DNA of 64,000 bases, taken from the NCBI GenBank assembly GCA_038496675.1, contig CM076663.1:18633290-18697289 (forward strand). The letters run 5' to 3'. The notes under the pieces are model-generated. The model ran no database searches. It had not been told where the DNA came from and was given only the letters and a program-made list of their open reading frames with translations. Both the position numbers and the translations under genes were made by a program. Position 1 is the first letter of the stretch. Each line of letters begins with the position of its first letter. Of this stretch, positions 38,601-52,600 are shown piece by piece. The stretch is from Rachycentron canadum (lineage: Eukaryota > Chordata > Actinopteri > Carangiformes > Rachycentridae).

Positions 38601-40597
38601 TTATCGCCTTTAATTCCACTGGGACCAGGTGCCCCAACCAGTCCTCTCAGACCCTAATCAGTTTGAGACAAAAGTTTCATTAATGCAAAGGTGACTCACC
38701 AAATCTGCCACAGACTGGTATTATATGAGGTGAACAACTTACATCTTTCCCAGGAACTCCGGGTTTCCCAGGTGATCCATCAAAACCTGCTTCACCCTGA
38801 AATGGAAACAAGTGGACAAGAAATTGTGTAAAGTATAGTAAAGTATTTTGAACTGTAAAAGACATTAGGCAAGTTTCCATCCTAATGTAGCGCAGATTTT
38901 ATTTGAATTTCCATAAAAGTATTTAAGATGGTGCCCATTGCAGTTTTTTTATTGTTTTGTTTTTCATCAATACATAATTTTAGCCAAGTGTAAAAACTTT
39001 TTTTTCTTTTACCAGCATTTCAACTCTTTTTTTTTTTTTTTTTTGAATGTTAAAAATTCTTATACAACAGAGGGATGTCAATGCATTCAATATGAGGTTT
39101 ACATAATAATCCAGATTATGTAGATTTGGTATTCAATTTCTGGTGGGTTATTTAGGAATAAAACAGTCTTTGCTTAGCAAATGATGTACGGTATGTTACA
39201 TTTCTACCTTAACTGAAACAAATAAAGGTTTAGTATTGTTTAGTATTATTGTATAGCAAGGATAGCTAGTAAGGCAACACAGATAAAGGCAAAAAACACA
39301 AATACCTTCAACCAAAAGTCCAAAGAAAAAGGTTATATTAGTGTGTAGTTATAATGTGCTATCGTGGCTAATGTCATCAACAGAAAATAAATCTTTTTTT
39401 TTTCTGGGAACAATTGCAGAGAGAAATTAAAACATTTATGCCTCCACCAACCCACAGGAAATCCTTCCTCTGAGTTACAACACTGAATAATGGCCAGAAG
39501 TGTTTTTGCAGAACATTATGACGTCACAGTGAAGTTGCAGTTTGACCATTTTGATATAAGAAGTCATCCCTTCATTTTATCTGAATAGACATTTGAAATA
39601 AATTGTGTCATAAATTGTCAGGTCACGGTGACCTTTGACCCCCAAAATCTAATCAGTTCATTCTTAAGGGCAATTGAATGTTTGTTCCCTCAAGGCTTTA
39701 ATGAGGCACTAGCTAGCAGCTCTGCGAAGCGCTATACTGCAGGTACTGTGTTCTTTTATGTTCTTTTGAGCTAAAATCTAGCCTCTATCTGTGTCAAAAT
39801 CCATCCAGTTGAGATATTTCAGTCTGCAAGCTGTGAACCAGTCAGCCAACAGTACCATCCCTATAGTTTACATGTAACCCGAACACAACCCTAACTTTTC
39901 CGTCTGTAAACATTGCCCCGACTTGAACCCCAGGTGCTTTCTCTAAACCCCCTATCCTGTGCCCTTTATCACTTCACTGGAAATACTTTTCCAGTTTTCA
40001 CCTGCAGGAAATTGCTTAGTGACTGACTGGCTGGCTGACAGACAGCCTCGAACCTGGCATCAGCTTGTTTGAATGGAGCTATAGTGTGTCTTGAGCCTGC
40101 TGCACATCCTCATGGCATATGGCAAAGTAATCAGTGTAGTGAGTCTATGTTGAGTGCTTTAGTCAAACCTGTTTGTTAATGTGGTTTCCGTTTAAATTCA
40201 ACTTGACATCTCAGCATGATACTGAAGGAATATTTACGACTGATTCTGATACCTCCCTGCTGTGATCACTTGATCTGTTACTTGTGGTATCAATGAAATC
40301 ATGATCACAGAAACATCTTGACTTCAGGAAGAAGCCACTGTTGATGCCACCAGATAATCTTTCACTGGTTTATCAGCTACTCTGAACAGCATACTAAAAT
40401 CACTGAGATGGCAAAAGGAGGAGGGTGTTAACAGCTCAGAGGAAAGTTCAGACATCAACGATTCAACAGGCCTGAATAAGGTGCATTATGGCCAAACGCC
40501 CCCACAGAATCCAACAGGAAGTGTGGAGAGTGAATCAAGGAAACCACATCTGTTTGTACAATTACGCCCCTCACTTCTCAGTTCCTCTGAGGAGAAT

Positions 40598-40635
<38 letters not shown>

Positions 40636-43600
40636 AAATTAACCCTGTCTTGCAGTATGAACTCCACTCTGTACAGGTTCAAGCCATCATTAATGTTCAA
40701 ATCCCAAAAGGTGGTGGGAAAACATGGACAGGGAAAGTAAGTCTTTGTCCCTCAGCAGCTACGATTTTGATCAAGTGCTCTTGAACAAGATGCTGAACCC
40801 CTTCTGTATGCGTTGCAGTTGAGCTGTGGAGCCACAACCTTAACCACTGAAGCAGGCCGTTCCCAAGTAAGAATACATTGTTGTTTGAATAGAAAGATTG
40901 GGGATACGTTAAAGTGTTTGAAGAAATTACTGTTACAATATAACTTACCTTGACTCCTGGAGATCCTCTTTCACCTTTTATACCCGAATCACCCTGCAAC
41001 AAAACACAGAAACAAAATAGAATAATTTCAAAAATAAATTTTATATTCATTAGTCATTTGGCAAAGTGCATTCAGATTATACTCACAGTGACACCTTTTG
41101 GTCCAGGCACACCAGGAATCCCTGCATCCCCTTGAATTCCCTGTGTGATATAAATTGAAGACCATTATAACAGTGGAAGTTATTGACTTGAGAGAAACTG
41201 TTGCTGACTCAGCAATACATCATGGGCCAACTGGGGACTGCTGAGTCAGAGCTGTATCAATAAAAGCCATTTAACTGACCAACTAAGAAACCTGAAACCC
41301 CAAATAAGAAACCGCAGCTGTCAGTGACAGGACCCCCACCCCACGGGAGAACCTTGGACTTTGACCTCCATCCTCACTTTCATTTTTTTTTTTTCATGCA
41401 AAGAAACTCATCCTCTGACATTTATTTTTGTGGCAGTTTTCTTTTTTTTTTTTTTTTTTAATCACAATTTTTTTTTTTTTTTTTTTTTTTATTGTTATTG
41501 TCCCAGTATTATTTGTTCTCTCTTACTGTAGTCCTGCCTGAGAGTAGCTTTTGGTGTGACTTTCCCATAACAGTAAAATGCAAGTGATGTCTTGAAAACA
41601 TTGGCTTCCTTTTTGCTCGTATTCGGATTAATTACAATTAATATGTAGTAAAATTATGGTTGTAGAATACCTCAGTATTTTCAGCTTGATCTATGAACCC
41701 CAGAGAAACTATTCAATTGTTGTGTACTTTGGATTCAAATGCATTTGCCATTTTTTGTGAAAGACACATTGACACAACAGGAAAAGCAGGTGTAAATAAT
41801 AAAATGAATAATAGCTGAATTTCATTTAGCTCAATGTCATGGTTTAATGGCTTAACTAGAATAAAACAAAGTTATTGTTTATGTCAGCGCAATTGTAATT
41901 TGTAATGATGTAGCTGTAATTTTCCTGAGTCATTTATATAATATGAGCTTAACTCTTTGGTAGCAGACAAACTAGCTAACATTAGTCGCTGACTTTGTCT
42001 GTCTGATGTTTATGCTGGACAGTTAGCATACGGTGGGTTTAGCTGAGCTTTTATTGACTAAAACAGCTGACTTTCAGTTACTGTAAATTGATCCATACCT
42101 TAAATGCAGGTTTGACCCATTTGCTGAGATTTAAACAAGACTAAGTCAAAACCTAGTATAAGGTTGTAAACATATAAACGCAGTCATGTAAACGCAGTAA
42201 ACTGACACAACTTTTGTCCTATTCTCTCCTTCTATGTGCTGACATACAGTATTTGAAAACAACTGAATTCACAATAGAGCTGTTCTCTGTTACACCTTTC
42301 TTTCAGTTTCTGTTGTCAGACAACAGAACAAGTTTGAAATAGTGGTCCATGAAAATTGTGTGTTACCTGTAATGGCTGTGTTTACTGATTACAGAGTGAT
42401 CGCTCAGAGAGAAAGTTGGAAACAACAGAATATGTTATATTATTATATTATTTTGTCTCTCACACAGTGCAGCCTCTGTTTCCCTGAACTACTACTTCAT
42501 CTACTGCATTTGATCTAAAAGAGACTTTATTCACCTCATCTGCAGAAGTCAACAGGCCTTTATTCAAGGCAAGTCTTTAGTTCTAACTTTCTCTGTTTGA
42601 TGTGCATGATGGTCATGATACTTCACAAAGCCTCATTACGGGTTGCCCTCTTTGCCACATTAAAGTTACTGCCTTGCATACAAATGCAATACTTCCGGTA
42701 ACTGTTTCAAATTAAAAACCCTCTAGCGTTCCAGTAAACAGAAACCCTGTTTCTTTTTTTTCGTCATTGTTTTTTTTTTTTCCTATAACGGAGGAGAGGT
42801 TCAATAACCTGAAGTGGCTAAGTAACAAGACTAGTCTGTAACATAATATGTAGCCCTAAGCCCATGGTTGGCATCCATATTCAGTCCAGTAATGTGGCTT
42901 CAGCTGACCAGTGGTGGGAATATGATCACTCAGTCACTGGACATTGGAAGGACAGCACTCCAAGGGCGATGTTGCAGACCAGCCAAAAATATGTTCAAAT
43001 CTCTTTTTTGGGGTCTCATATAGCTACAGTACTGAAACAATGGTCAACTCACAGTCACAGTCGTGAAAAAGGCTAATATTTGTATGTTTTCCCTAATACA
43101 TGCTTACATATCAGTAACTTTACCCATTTTGTTTTGTTGATTTCACATCAACAGTATATGTCATATATAAGTTAGATGTGCTCTACTTTACTATAATTTG
43201 TTATAGTTTTTCACAGAGCATTTCCCTGATTTAGTTTTCCCTGTATTGTATTAAACGTGGGCGTTCATTCCCTGCAGTCCAAGGTTGAGCAGCCTGTCAC
43301 AGTCCATTGGCCAAACCCCAGCCAGCCAGCCAGCCAACAATTCTCCCTCCTCCCCCGCCTGGCTCTTTCACCAGCTGCTACTTCATCTAAGGGAAAGTCA
43401 ACCACAAGCCCCCCCCCAAAGGAAATCAATAACAGGCTGAGAGGTAATTGCCCAGAGAAAACGTATGTATGCCCACTTAACGGAACAAGTGCATCTCTGA
43501 GATCAGAGCCAATTTTTTTTCTCCTTTTTTTATTTTTATTTTTATTTTTTTTTAAATTATTTTTAAACGCTTTAATGCTTGTACACTGGTTAAACATCGG

Positions 43601-46600
43601 TAGACCACATTCATGCACCTTTGCTCCACTTAGGCCTGGCAGTCCGGGGTCACCAGCTACTCCTGCGTCACCCTATTTATGGCAAACAAAAAAATGTAGA
43701 TGAAAACATACCCATGTGGACTACTAGTCTAAATGCTTTAGACTGCAATGTCAAAAAAGTGAATTTCTTACTTGGTCTCCTTTGTCTCCAGGTAAACCAT
43801 CAATTCCTGGCACACCACCAACTCCCTGTCAAATGATTGGAAACACATAATTAATACCAATATGTGAACTTTTAAGATTCATAATAGGACAAAACAAATC
43901 CTCCACATGTCCAGGTTCACAAGTGTCACACCTTCTCTCCTTTTTGTCCAGGAGGACCTGTCAACCCTATGCTGCCACTATCACCCTGTAAACAAAAGGC
44001 AAGTATTAAATTTGACTGTTCCGCAGTTTACACACACATGCATGACGGACGGTCACACAGGTGACAATGACGTGCGGTCAGATCATCGACCTGGTAGCAT
44101 CACAGAACATGGTTTAGTACATGGTGGCTGGAGGATTAATGTGGAAAAAAAGTACAAAATGTTAGAGATGAATTAATGGATTTGATTAATCAAACAATGG
44201 AAGGTAACAAATATTTAGACAAAAGACAGACAACAAATTTACATAAAACAGAAAAAGTCAGAATAGCACACAAACAAACACACACACACACTGGCATCGG
44301 AGCCAAAATATGCTAACAAATATCAAGAGCTTTGTCAAGACCCAATATGGTCTGGTTACGCAACCAACCACCAAAAAGTCAAGAAACGATGGCTTTGAAT
44401 GGTCTTCCTGGTTTTACACTTCTGGTTCGTACACTGATGTCATATTCTGTGCCGAGGAATCCCTTGGAATTCGAACGCTGGACCGAGTGAAAAGTAATGG
44501 CTGTTAAATTACACAGTACCATGAGGTCTTGCCCACCGCAAGACTTCCCTCTGCTTCATAAACCACTTTACAAGTCACAGAAGGTTGCCCTTTAATTATT
44601 TTAGGAGCTTATATCATTTTAACGCACGTCATTTCTTTCATTGCTGAGATTAGGAGAAAGCCCCCCTCTCTGCTGTGCCCAATGACCAAAAAGACATTGT
44701 CTATAACAACACTGCTACACAGGGAATTGTCTGTTCTAGTCTGTTAAAGATGCAATTAGAGGCAATCAAAGCAGGGTGAATTCACTTTCACCCAATGCAC
44801 CTCGATGACTGACATAGCCATCCTTAACCACAGCCTGAAGTAGGCTTACATCATGTGTTTGCATCTGGTTTAGGAAAGTTTACAACATATTGCAGCCTCC
44901 TCTAGAAGAAAGAGAAGACAGAGGCAGAAAGGAAGAAACAGAAAAGCAACAGGGATGCTCTGCATTAAAGTTTTATCAAACCAGCCAGGTTTCCAGAAGC
45001 AACAACTACAAAATGAGAATAAATTTATCATGAAAGGAGTTCAGCTGTCTGTCTGACTGCATTACTAAAAATAAGTGTTACTGTTTTTTGAGTGAGAAAT
45101 GTACGCCTTTCAAAATAATTTACAGGTGCATTCTCCACTCTATGAAAACCAAAGTGAAAAGGCTTATCCCGTCTTCCAGACCACTTGTGACAATTTAGAG
45201 TGTCCCTCTCAGGACAGCTTGAATGATGCATGCTGAGGATTTTGTCTCGAGGAATAAATTATACTCTGAGACTCCCAGCTGGCACTGCCAGGCAGCAGAG
45301 ACACTGTGATTTGAACAGACTGGGTGGGCGTCTGCGTAGGCCTGCCCTCTATACATCTACATGTCCTCTGTGGTAATCTGTCCTGTAATTCTGACAATAA
45401 CAGCTGTAGCTGCATTTTCCTAGCTACTCCCTGACAGAAAACAGGACTGACTGACTGAGTGATGAAGTTGCACCGTTGGTCGACTAGGTTGGAGTTCCTC
45501 CACTGGCCCCTGCTTCTTCAAAATGATTTGGTGTGAATAGTTGTCCCCTGAGGGACGTGTTGCCAACTCAGTGCCTTTGTCGATTCATCAACTTGTAACC
45601 AACTTTTCAGACCGCTTGTTTTTTTAAAAAAAGCACCCTGCGAGAAATCTAACAACTTTTGGTAAAAGCCTTTACTACTTTTACTTTTACTCTAGGAGAC
45701 TTGGTGATACTGCCCTGCACATGGCTTCAAAGTGACTGCTGGTTGACATGTAGTCATAATGGACTGCATTTCAGTAACTATTTCTATTACTATTACTTCT
45801 TCTGACAACATAAAAACATGTAAATGGGAAATGCTTTAATGGGATATATACTGATTTAAAATACTTCATGTGTGAGCACAGAGAATAGAGGAGAAGCAAA
45901 GAGAAAAAACCGGCTGACTGACACAAGGCAGAATGAAAATATGACGCGATGATGTCATAAATCATGTCATCTAGCAACAAATAGATGTTTGCAGAAGTTT
46001 CACAAGTTTCCAATGACGACAATGTTTTGTCCAAGATACATGCATACATGCATATAAAATATGCACAAAGACAAACATGTATTCAAGCCAATGATGCTCA
46101 TGCAGCATCAGGATGCGTCGTCTTACTTACCTTCTCACCTCTGTCACCTTTGACAGAGATTACTCTGCCCTGCAAATAATTAATCAATAAGGATTAATTA
46201 TTATCGAGGCGGGAAGACAAGCAGAATAGCTGGAAGGCATGCAATCTGAACTGACTGAAGTGTATCTGAAAATATATTATATATACAGTGAACTGAAATT
46301 CGATTATTTAGTTATTGGCTTATTAACTATTATCTCTCCTTGAAAAGAAAACTAATTTAAGTTTCCATACAGTTGCTCCTTTTTCTCCTTTCATGCCAGG
46401 TGGTCCGATGGCACCCACTGGGCCAGTGTCACCCTGAAAATGTAGGCACGTTTACACAATCAATATGTAGAACAACGCTGCAACATTATGAAATTGCAGT
46501 CTTTTGTCACACACAAACTAGTGCTTAAAGGCAGTGGTAGATGACCTTTTCACCCTCAGGACCTGCAACACCAGGTGCACCGATCTCTCCCTGTGAGAAA

Positions 46601-49600
46601 TAGAAGCACAGACGTCTGTCGAAAGCCATTAAAGGAAGGATTCTCACTCATCTGTGGAAGTAATACACAGGGATAAAGTCTGGAAGAGTCAGGTGTGTGT
46701 ACCTTCTCTCCTGCAGCGCAGGAACAGTTGACTTGAGGGCCTCTTTTTTGCTCCACGACAGTAGGTGTCGGAGTGGGGATTGGGATTGGGGGAGCCTCCG
46801 TCACCACTTTCTTAGGGCACTGAAAAGATGATATTTGAGCCAACCGTGATCATCAAACCAAAAATGAATGGTAGTGTGAGTGAGGTGGCAGGAGGCTCAT
46901 CAAACACAATACGTGTCTTTCAGGTGATCTCACACATGAATGGCCACAGTGTGTGTAAGAAGCTTATTCTTGAAAAAAAAAATAGTTACACTCTATATTT
47001 CAAATGAGGAAGAAAGCTTGGTGCTGGAACACTAGGTTAGCTTAGTTTAAGACTGGCAATAGTGGGAAATTGCTAGGCTGTCCCTAAATATCAAAAATAG
47101 ACCTACAGGCACCTAAAAGCTAACTATAACTATTCATAATAATAACATTGATGTTTTTTAATGTGCAGAAAAAACTACATGTAAAAATGGCTTCATGGAG
47201 TCAATGCAGATGCTGTAACTACACCTTGGCTACCTTGTACGAGTGGGATGTTGCAGTATTCTGTTGTTTTACATAATTAAGCTTCGTGACATTACAGCTA
47301 CAGAAGGTATAAATGTGTGTTTTCAAGCACACAGATAGGTTGAATTAGCCTGAATTAGAGACTATCTTACAGGATAACAACAGGATATTTTCCTGTGTGA
47401 AAGTAACCTGCAATTAGAAACAAATCCCTTGTGACTTTTGCTTTAAATTGACCCAGTTTTTCTTTTTTCTCTCCTTTGTAGTCTCCATAATTACTATACA
47501 TTAGTATAGCTGTAGACAACTAATCTTAAATGCATTAAAGCTTCTAAAATACATGGTTTCACCAGACTATAGACAGTAGGTCTATGTAAGGCCTGTAATA
47601 CTCACAGGTCCATTGGGTATATCACAGCAGGTTTCCAGCTCCGCATGCTTGGAATCACAGTAAATCATCATCCTTTGGAGGTCAAACTGCATGGACACAG
47701 ACAATTGATGAACAGATCAACCTCAAGAAAATAGTACAAACATGAGCTGCAATAGCAACACTGGCGATGTACCACTATTTCTCTAATGCTTTATTTGACA
47801 ACATGGATATATTAAACTGGATGAGGTGAAGGTGACGACTAACATCAATTGGCACACTGTCATACAGCCTCTTCCCAATCACTGTCTTGCCCTGGATATC
47901 GATGTCCTCCCTGTCCTCAATGGGAAGAGTCTGGATGTGTTTGCAGTCCAGGTACAAAGACACAGCCTTGGCCTCCACGCTGAGGGCAATCTTGTGCCAG
48001 TTGCGGTCAAACAGGTTGTCGACTTCAGTGTTCTTGAACACAGCTCTAACAGCATCTTTTGTCAGCCCGACAGCGTTGTATTCCACCGCCTTGTTCTCAC
48101 CGTCCAGACGGATTGACACCTGACAAATCAGAGGCAGGAAAATGTTGACAGGAGCTGAACTGTACATTCAGTCAAGTTCAAGATAGATATGGAAAAGCAC
48201 AGACAATTTAAACATGGTTTTCTTCGGGGGTAGATTATTCAAATCTTTGCTGGTTAATTTAAGATTTGGGGGACATACAGTATGTTAGTCCTGCTTCAAC
48301 TTTAATAGTACAGTATTACAATCTGAGTTTCCATTTAAAAATTATGACCAGGTTTTGGCTTGACAGGCATAAATACACTATTTCCATGTTTTAAACCCAA
48401 TAATTGATGAAGAAACATGAATAGTCCATGTTCTCGGCCCATTTGTTGACCTATTACTATTTACGTTTGGCTGACTCACCTGTGGGATTCCATATTTGTC
48501 AAAAACCTGCCAGAGGTACCAATCTTCACGCCTCGAGGTTTTCCTGAATTTGAATGTCGTCACAAAGGCATATTCATCTGGCAACCCTTGAGGAAAGACG
48601 TCTCTGTGAAATAAAAGCACAATGGTATTACTCACATAAACTGTACTCTACATGCAGTTGCACTGACCCTATAACAGTTTAAATATTAATGCACTAACCT
48701 CAAATCAAACACAATGTCTATGTTTCTCCTAACAACCGCTTTGTTTAGAGCTGCAGTTCCTGTTTCCCTCGCAGAATAACACTGCACTATTTTGATTTAA
48801 ACAAGAGTGTTTCGTGTTATATTTAATATTCAGGGTAATAAATCGATGTTTTCCAAACTGTGGGTGTTTTTAAGTCAACTTATCTTGATAAAATATGTGT
48901 GAGCCGTGTGGATGTAATACATTTGCTTTTTTAACATTGTTTCAGAATATTCTGAGCTATTGGTTTATTAAATGTACAATAATAATATGTGTGACCTCCA
49001 AGTTAAGTTCTGGGCATGTCAGTTGATTTTTAATTTGTTAATTTTACTAACAAATAATGACTAAGGTAGCAAAATCTATATTTATTTCTATTGTGACCAT
49101 ATTCCAAAATAAAGTTGTTTTACATCTAAGCACAATAATTGCCATAGAATAGATTGAATTAGTATTCAGAAACTCCACTTTATGAGTTTTTGCACCTGAC
49201 AGGGTGCAAACACGGTCCGTAGTAGTTTTGCTCTGGGGCTCCCTCACAGGTTACACCAGCCATGCCTTTAGGTCACACATCTACAGATATTTAGAAGCAA
49301 ATGTGTGGTGTATTGTTTGCAGCATACCTGGATGGTCACTTACTCTGTTTGCTGTACAATGGGCATGGTGCCAAGGCGAACATAAGAACTTTGGCCCTCA
49401 TCAACTCTGGTTCCCAGAATATCTCGCACATTGAAGTACTCCATCAGGTCGAACCCTGCAGCAGCACAGTGAAATAGCCTAGTTGGACTAAGGACAGTCT
49501 CACACGCACATAAATAAGCACACCAGACTCTTGAGCCATGAGGTTGAGTTATGGTTTTGTCAGATTTCTCGGGGTATACCGAGGTTTAATTGGGTCAGTC

Positions 49601-52600
49601 CCACCACCCTGCAGCCGCTGTGTTTATGGCTTTTTGGAAAGCAACTCAACTCACAATATTACTGAATAACTGGAAAATGGATCCATTTGACAACTATTCA
49701 GCATCTGTTAGATTTGCTGCCAGAGGAAAAAACTATTTGTGATTGCTAGTAAGGGCCTCGTGTGAGTCTGAGGGCGTGTGCACGTGTGTGCACATTGCCT
49801 GCAGCGTGTGATTTGAAGTGGTGTGACCACAGACCATATTTAGGTGGTTCAGAAAGGACACTCCCTTGTACAACAAACATGTGCTGTAGCTATGGCAATG
49901 CCAGCAGGATGAGAGCTCTAATGTGCAACTCCAATGCTGCCAGTTTGTCCCACAGATCTCACTGAAAGCTGGTGGTTATGTTGTAGGGATTGAGCTCTTC
50001 TGAAAGTCGACTGTGCCATCAGTGAGTCAACAAGGTGAGGACGGACGACCTCAACATATTCCTGCAAAGGCCTTAGTGATGCAGCAAACTCACTCAATGA
50101 GATGTAAGGTTTCCTCTGGGAATATCAACACCACCACACTAATGTTTAAGAGAGGAGACCAGAGCATTAAGGTGGTAATCTGAGAGTCTGGCGAAAGCTT
50201 AGTGGATGACATTAGAAATAGCCAGGAAACAGGTGGGAAGTAAAACACACAGGCTGCCCTTGAGTAACAGAGTAAAAAATAACACTAAAAACAAGCTCCG
50301 TCATTAACAGACTGAGTAACTAAGGGGATCAGAAATCTTCATCTGTCAGTAGACGCCACCAAGTGTGGGGTATCACAGATTACTGTGTGCTGAGGGGACT
50401 TTCTCTGCGCTGGTTCAGGCACGACAAAGACCTTTTTGGTGCATGTTTCTCATAGACTTCAATTCATTTTGGATGCCGTTTATTCACAGTTACCTCTAGT
50501 GATCAGTAGATGGTGCTGTCTCTACTGTGACTGAAACGTTGAATAGTCAGCTCATATGGGGTTTCTCAATTTGTTGCTGTATGTGTGATGCTGTGATCAG
50601 TTTCAGTGTCAGTGTGGTATCAAGCTCACACACAAGACACATCAAGACACACATAAACTGACTTTGGATGAAGCAAATTGTGTTTTACTGGGACAGAGAA
50701 TTAGAGATTAATGCTGAACTTAGTCTATTTTGTCTCAGCCTCAGTCAGGATAACCTGCATACCTGAAAGTGTCCCAAAAAAATGTTGTAGCTAACTCTGC
50801 TGTCAAGCCTAAGCATGTTTAAACCCAAACGAGTCATACTTACAAAAACACAGCAATTTATAAAATTGATTGATAATCATATAGCAAGTGAAAAGACTCA
50901 GGTTATCCAATGCTTGAGCCCTATCTTTTTAGCACAGGTGATGCTATACCAGTTATACAAAAATCATGTTTCGCTGGTTGTCAGTCTGGCTGACGGGGTG
51001 CTCCAAGAAGCCCTGCAGCTGAGAGTTTTGCTGGCTTTGATTCTATCAGTCACCGTGCTTCCATTGTGCACACTTGCTCACTGCGCCGTTTCTGTGGCTA
51101 TACGAGGGCCATCTGAGCACAGAGCTGTAATTTGGACTGGCAGCGGATAGTGTATAATCAACAGAAAAAGTTATTTTGGACAGCCAAAAAAACGACCAAT
51201 GGGTGATCTGCGGGAAAAACCAGATGAGTTCACTGACTGGGGAAGGCAAACACGTACACACAACATTCTTTTAATCAGAGCAGATGGCAACATTTGTGCA
51301 GTGGATAGTGAGCGCAAAGCCACAAAGATACTCCGCAGCCTCTTGTGTGTGCTCACTAGCCTGAGGGGTCAGACTAGACAGCCCATGATAAATACAAGTC
51401 TGACTCAAACCACAGCTCTCTTGGCTGTCAAATCATAATCAGTAGCAAATAGTCTCGACATTTCTCACAGAGAATTACACTCTCTCTGCACCAGCATGGA
51501 GCACATTTGTTGTGTAATTATAAGCAGGAGCCTACAGGAGCTCCTGCTGTAGTGACGATAAGTACCGTTTATCTGTATGTGGAGAAAATCTTTATGTGCT
51601 CAGCCACAAACTGAAGCAAGCTTGACAACGTACATCTTGAAGCTTGGCCACAGTTATAGACTGGAAAACCCAGGAACATCTTTGTCATGTCAGGGAACTT
51701 CAGACCTCAGACCGCTGTTTGATAACATTTTGCCCCAAGTGAGGCCCAATGTCAGTTTGGGCTCTAACAGGAGATCTGACTATAACATAGCGGTCTTGGC
51801 TATAGGTAGAGGAAATCAGCATCCTCATCATCCTTGGAAAAAAAAAAAGAAAACAAAATGATCCTTCCAGACTCTGGTGCTCCTTGGACCACCCTTTGGG
51901 AACCATTACTATATAGAAATCCATTTCTAAATTAGTAACCTTACATCATGACAGTAACTAAAGATTTAAAATGATTATAGTGACCAGCAGCTCTTAGGGA
52001 ACACCATTTCATTTGTGGTGCTGGTGGCCAAATGTAAAAGAAATATAAATCAGTGTAGTTCACAGTATATTTATGGAGTATTCCACAATAACCTAGCTGT
52101 TGGCTACAAGAAAAAAAAAATCTCATATAATTTTCCAGCAGAACAAGACTTCGACAGTGGCTCTAACTCAGAAAGACAAACAAAACACAACCCAAAGAGT
52201 TATTCCGGTTAGAGCGCTTACAGTCTCTGACAAAGTGGTACATCCGCTTAAGAAAACATCAGTGGGTTTCAGTCATTTATCTTAAGTTTGTTTTAATTCC
52301 TATGTGGTTTAGAAAAGAAGCAAAGACACGTATTTACCAGTGACCCAGTAGCAAGGATGTGCTAATGTGTCTCGACAGTGGGAAGTGATGCTGTCGTCTC
52401 TAATCAGAAGCAGACACTCCTCTACTCTCTCCTGCCAAATCATGCTGATTGGTTAGTTTTTGTTTTTTCCTTTTTACTTTGACAAAAAGTCACTCCAGCT
52501 TGTAGGAACATCCATCCATCCATTAGGTATACTACTTATCCTTTAAGGGCTGCTGACATTGGGCAAGAGGCGGGGTTCACCCTGGACAGGTCGCCAGTCT

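Noticed and set aside
43257..43703. 148-codon + strand frame ending over a collagen exon
   Set aside because: Overlaps col22a1 exon 43619-43672 in antisense; Gly-rich look comes from reversed Gly/Pro codons.
47826..48123. Two + strand frames of 78-96 codons
   Set aside because: Antisense shadows of the 276-bp TSPN-like exon.
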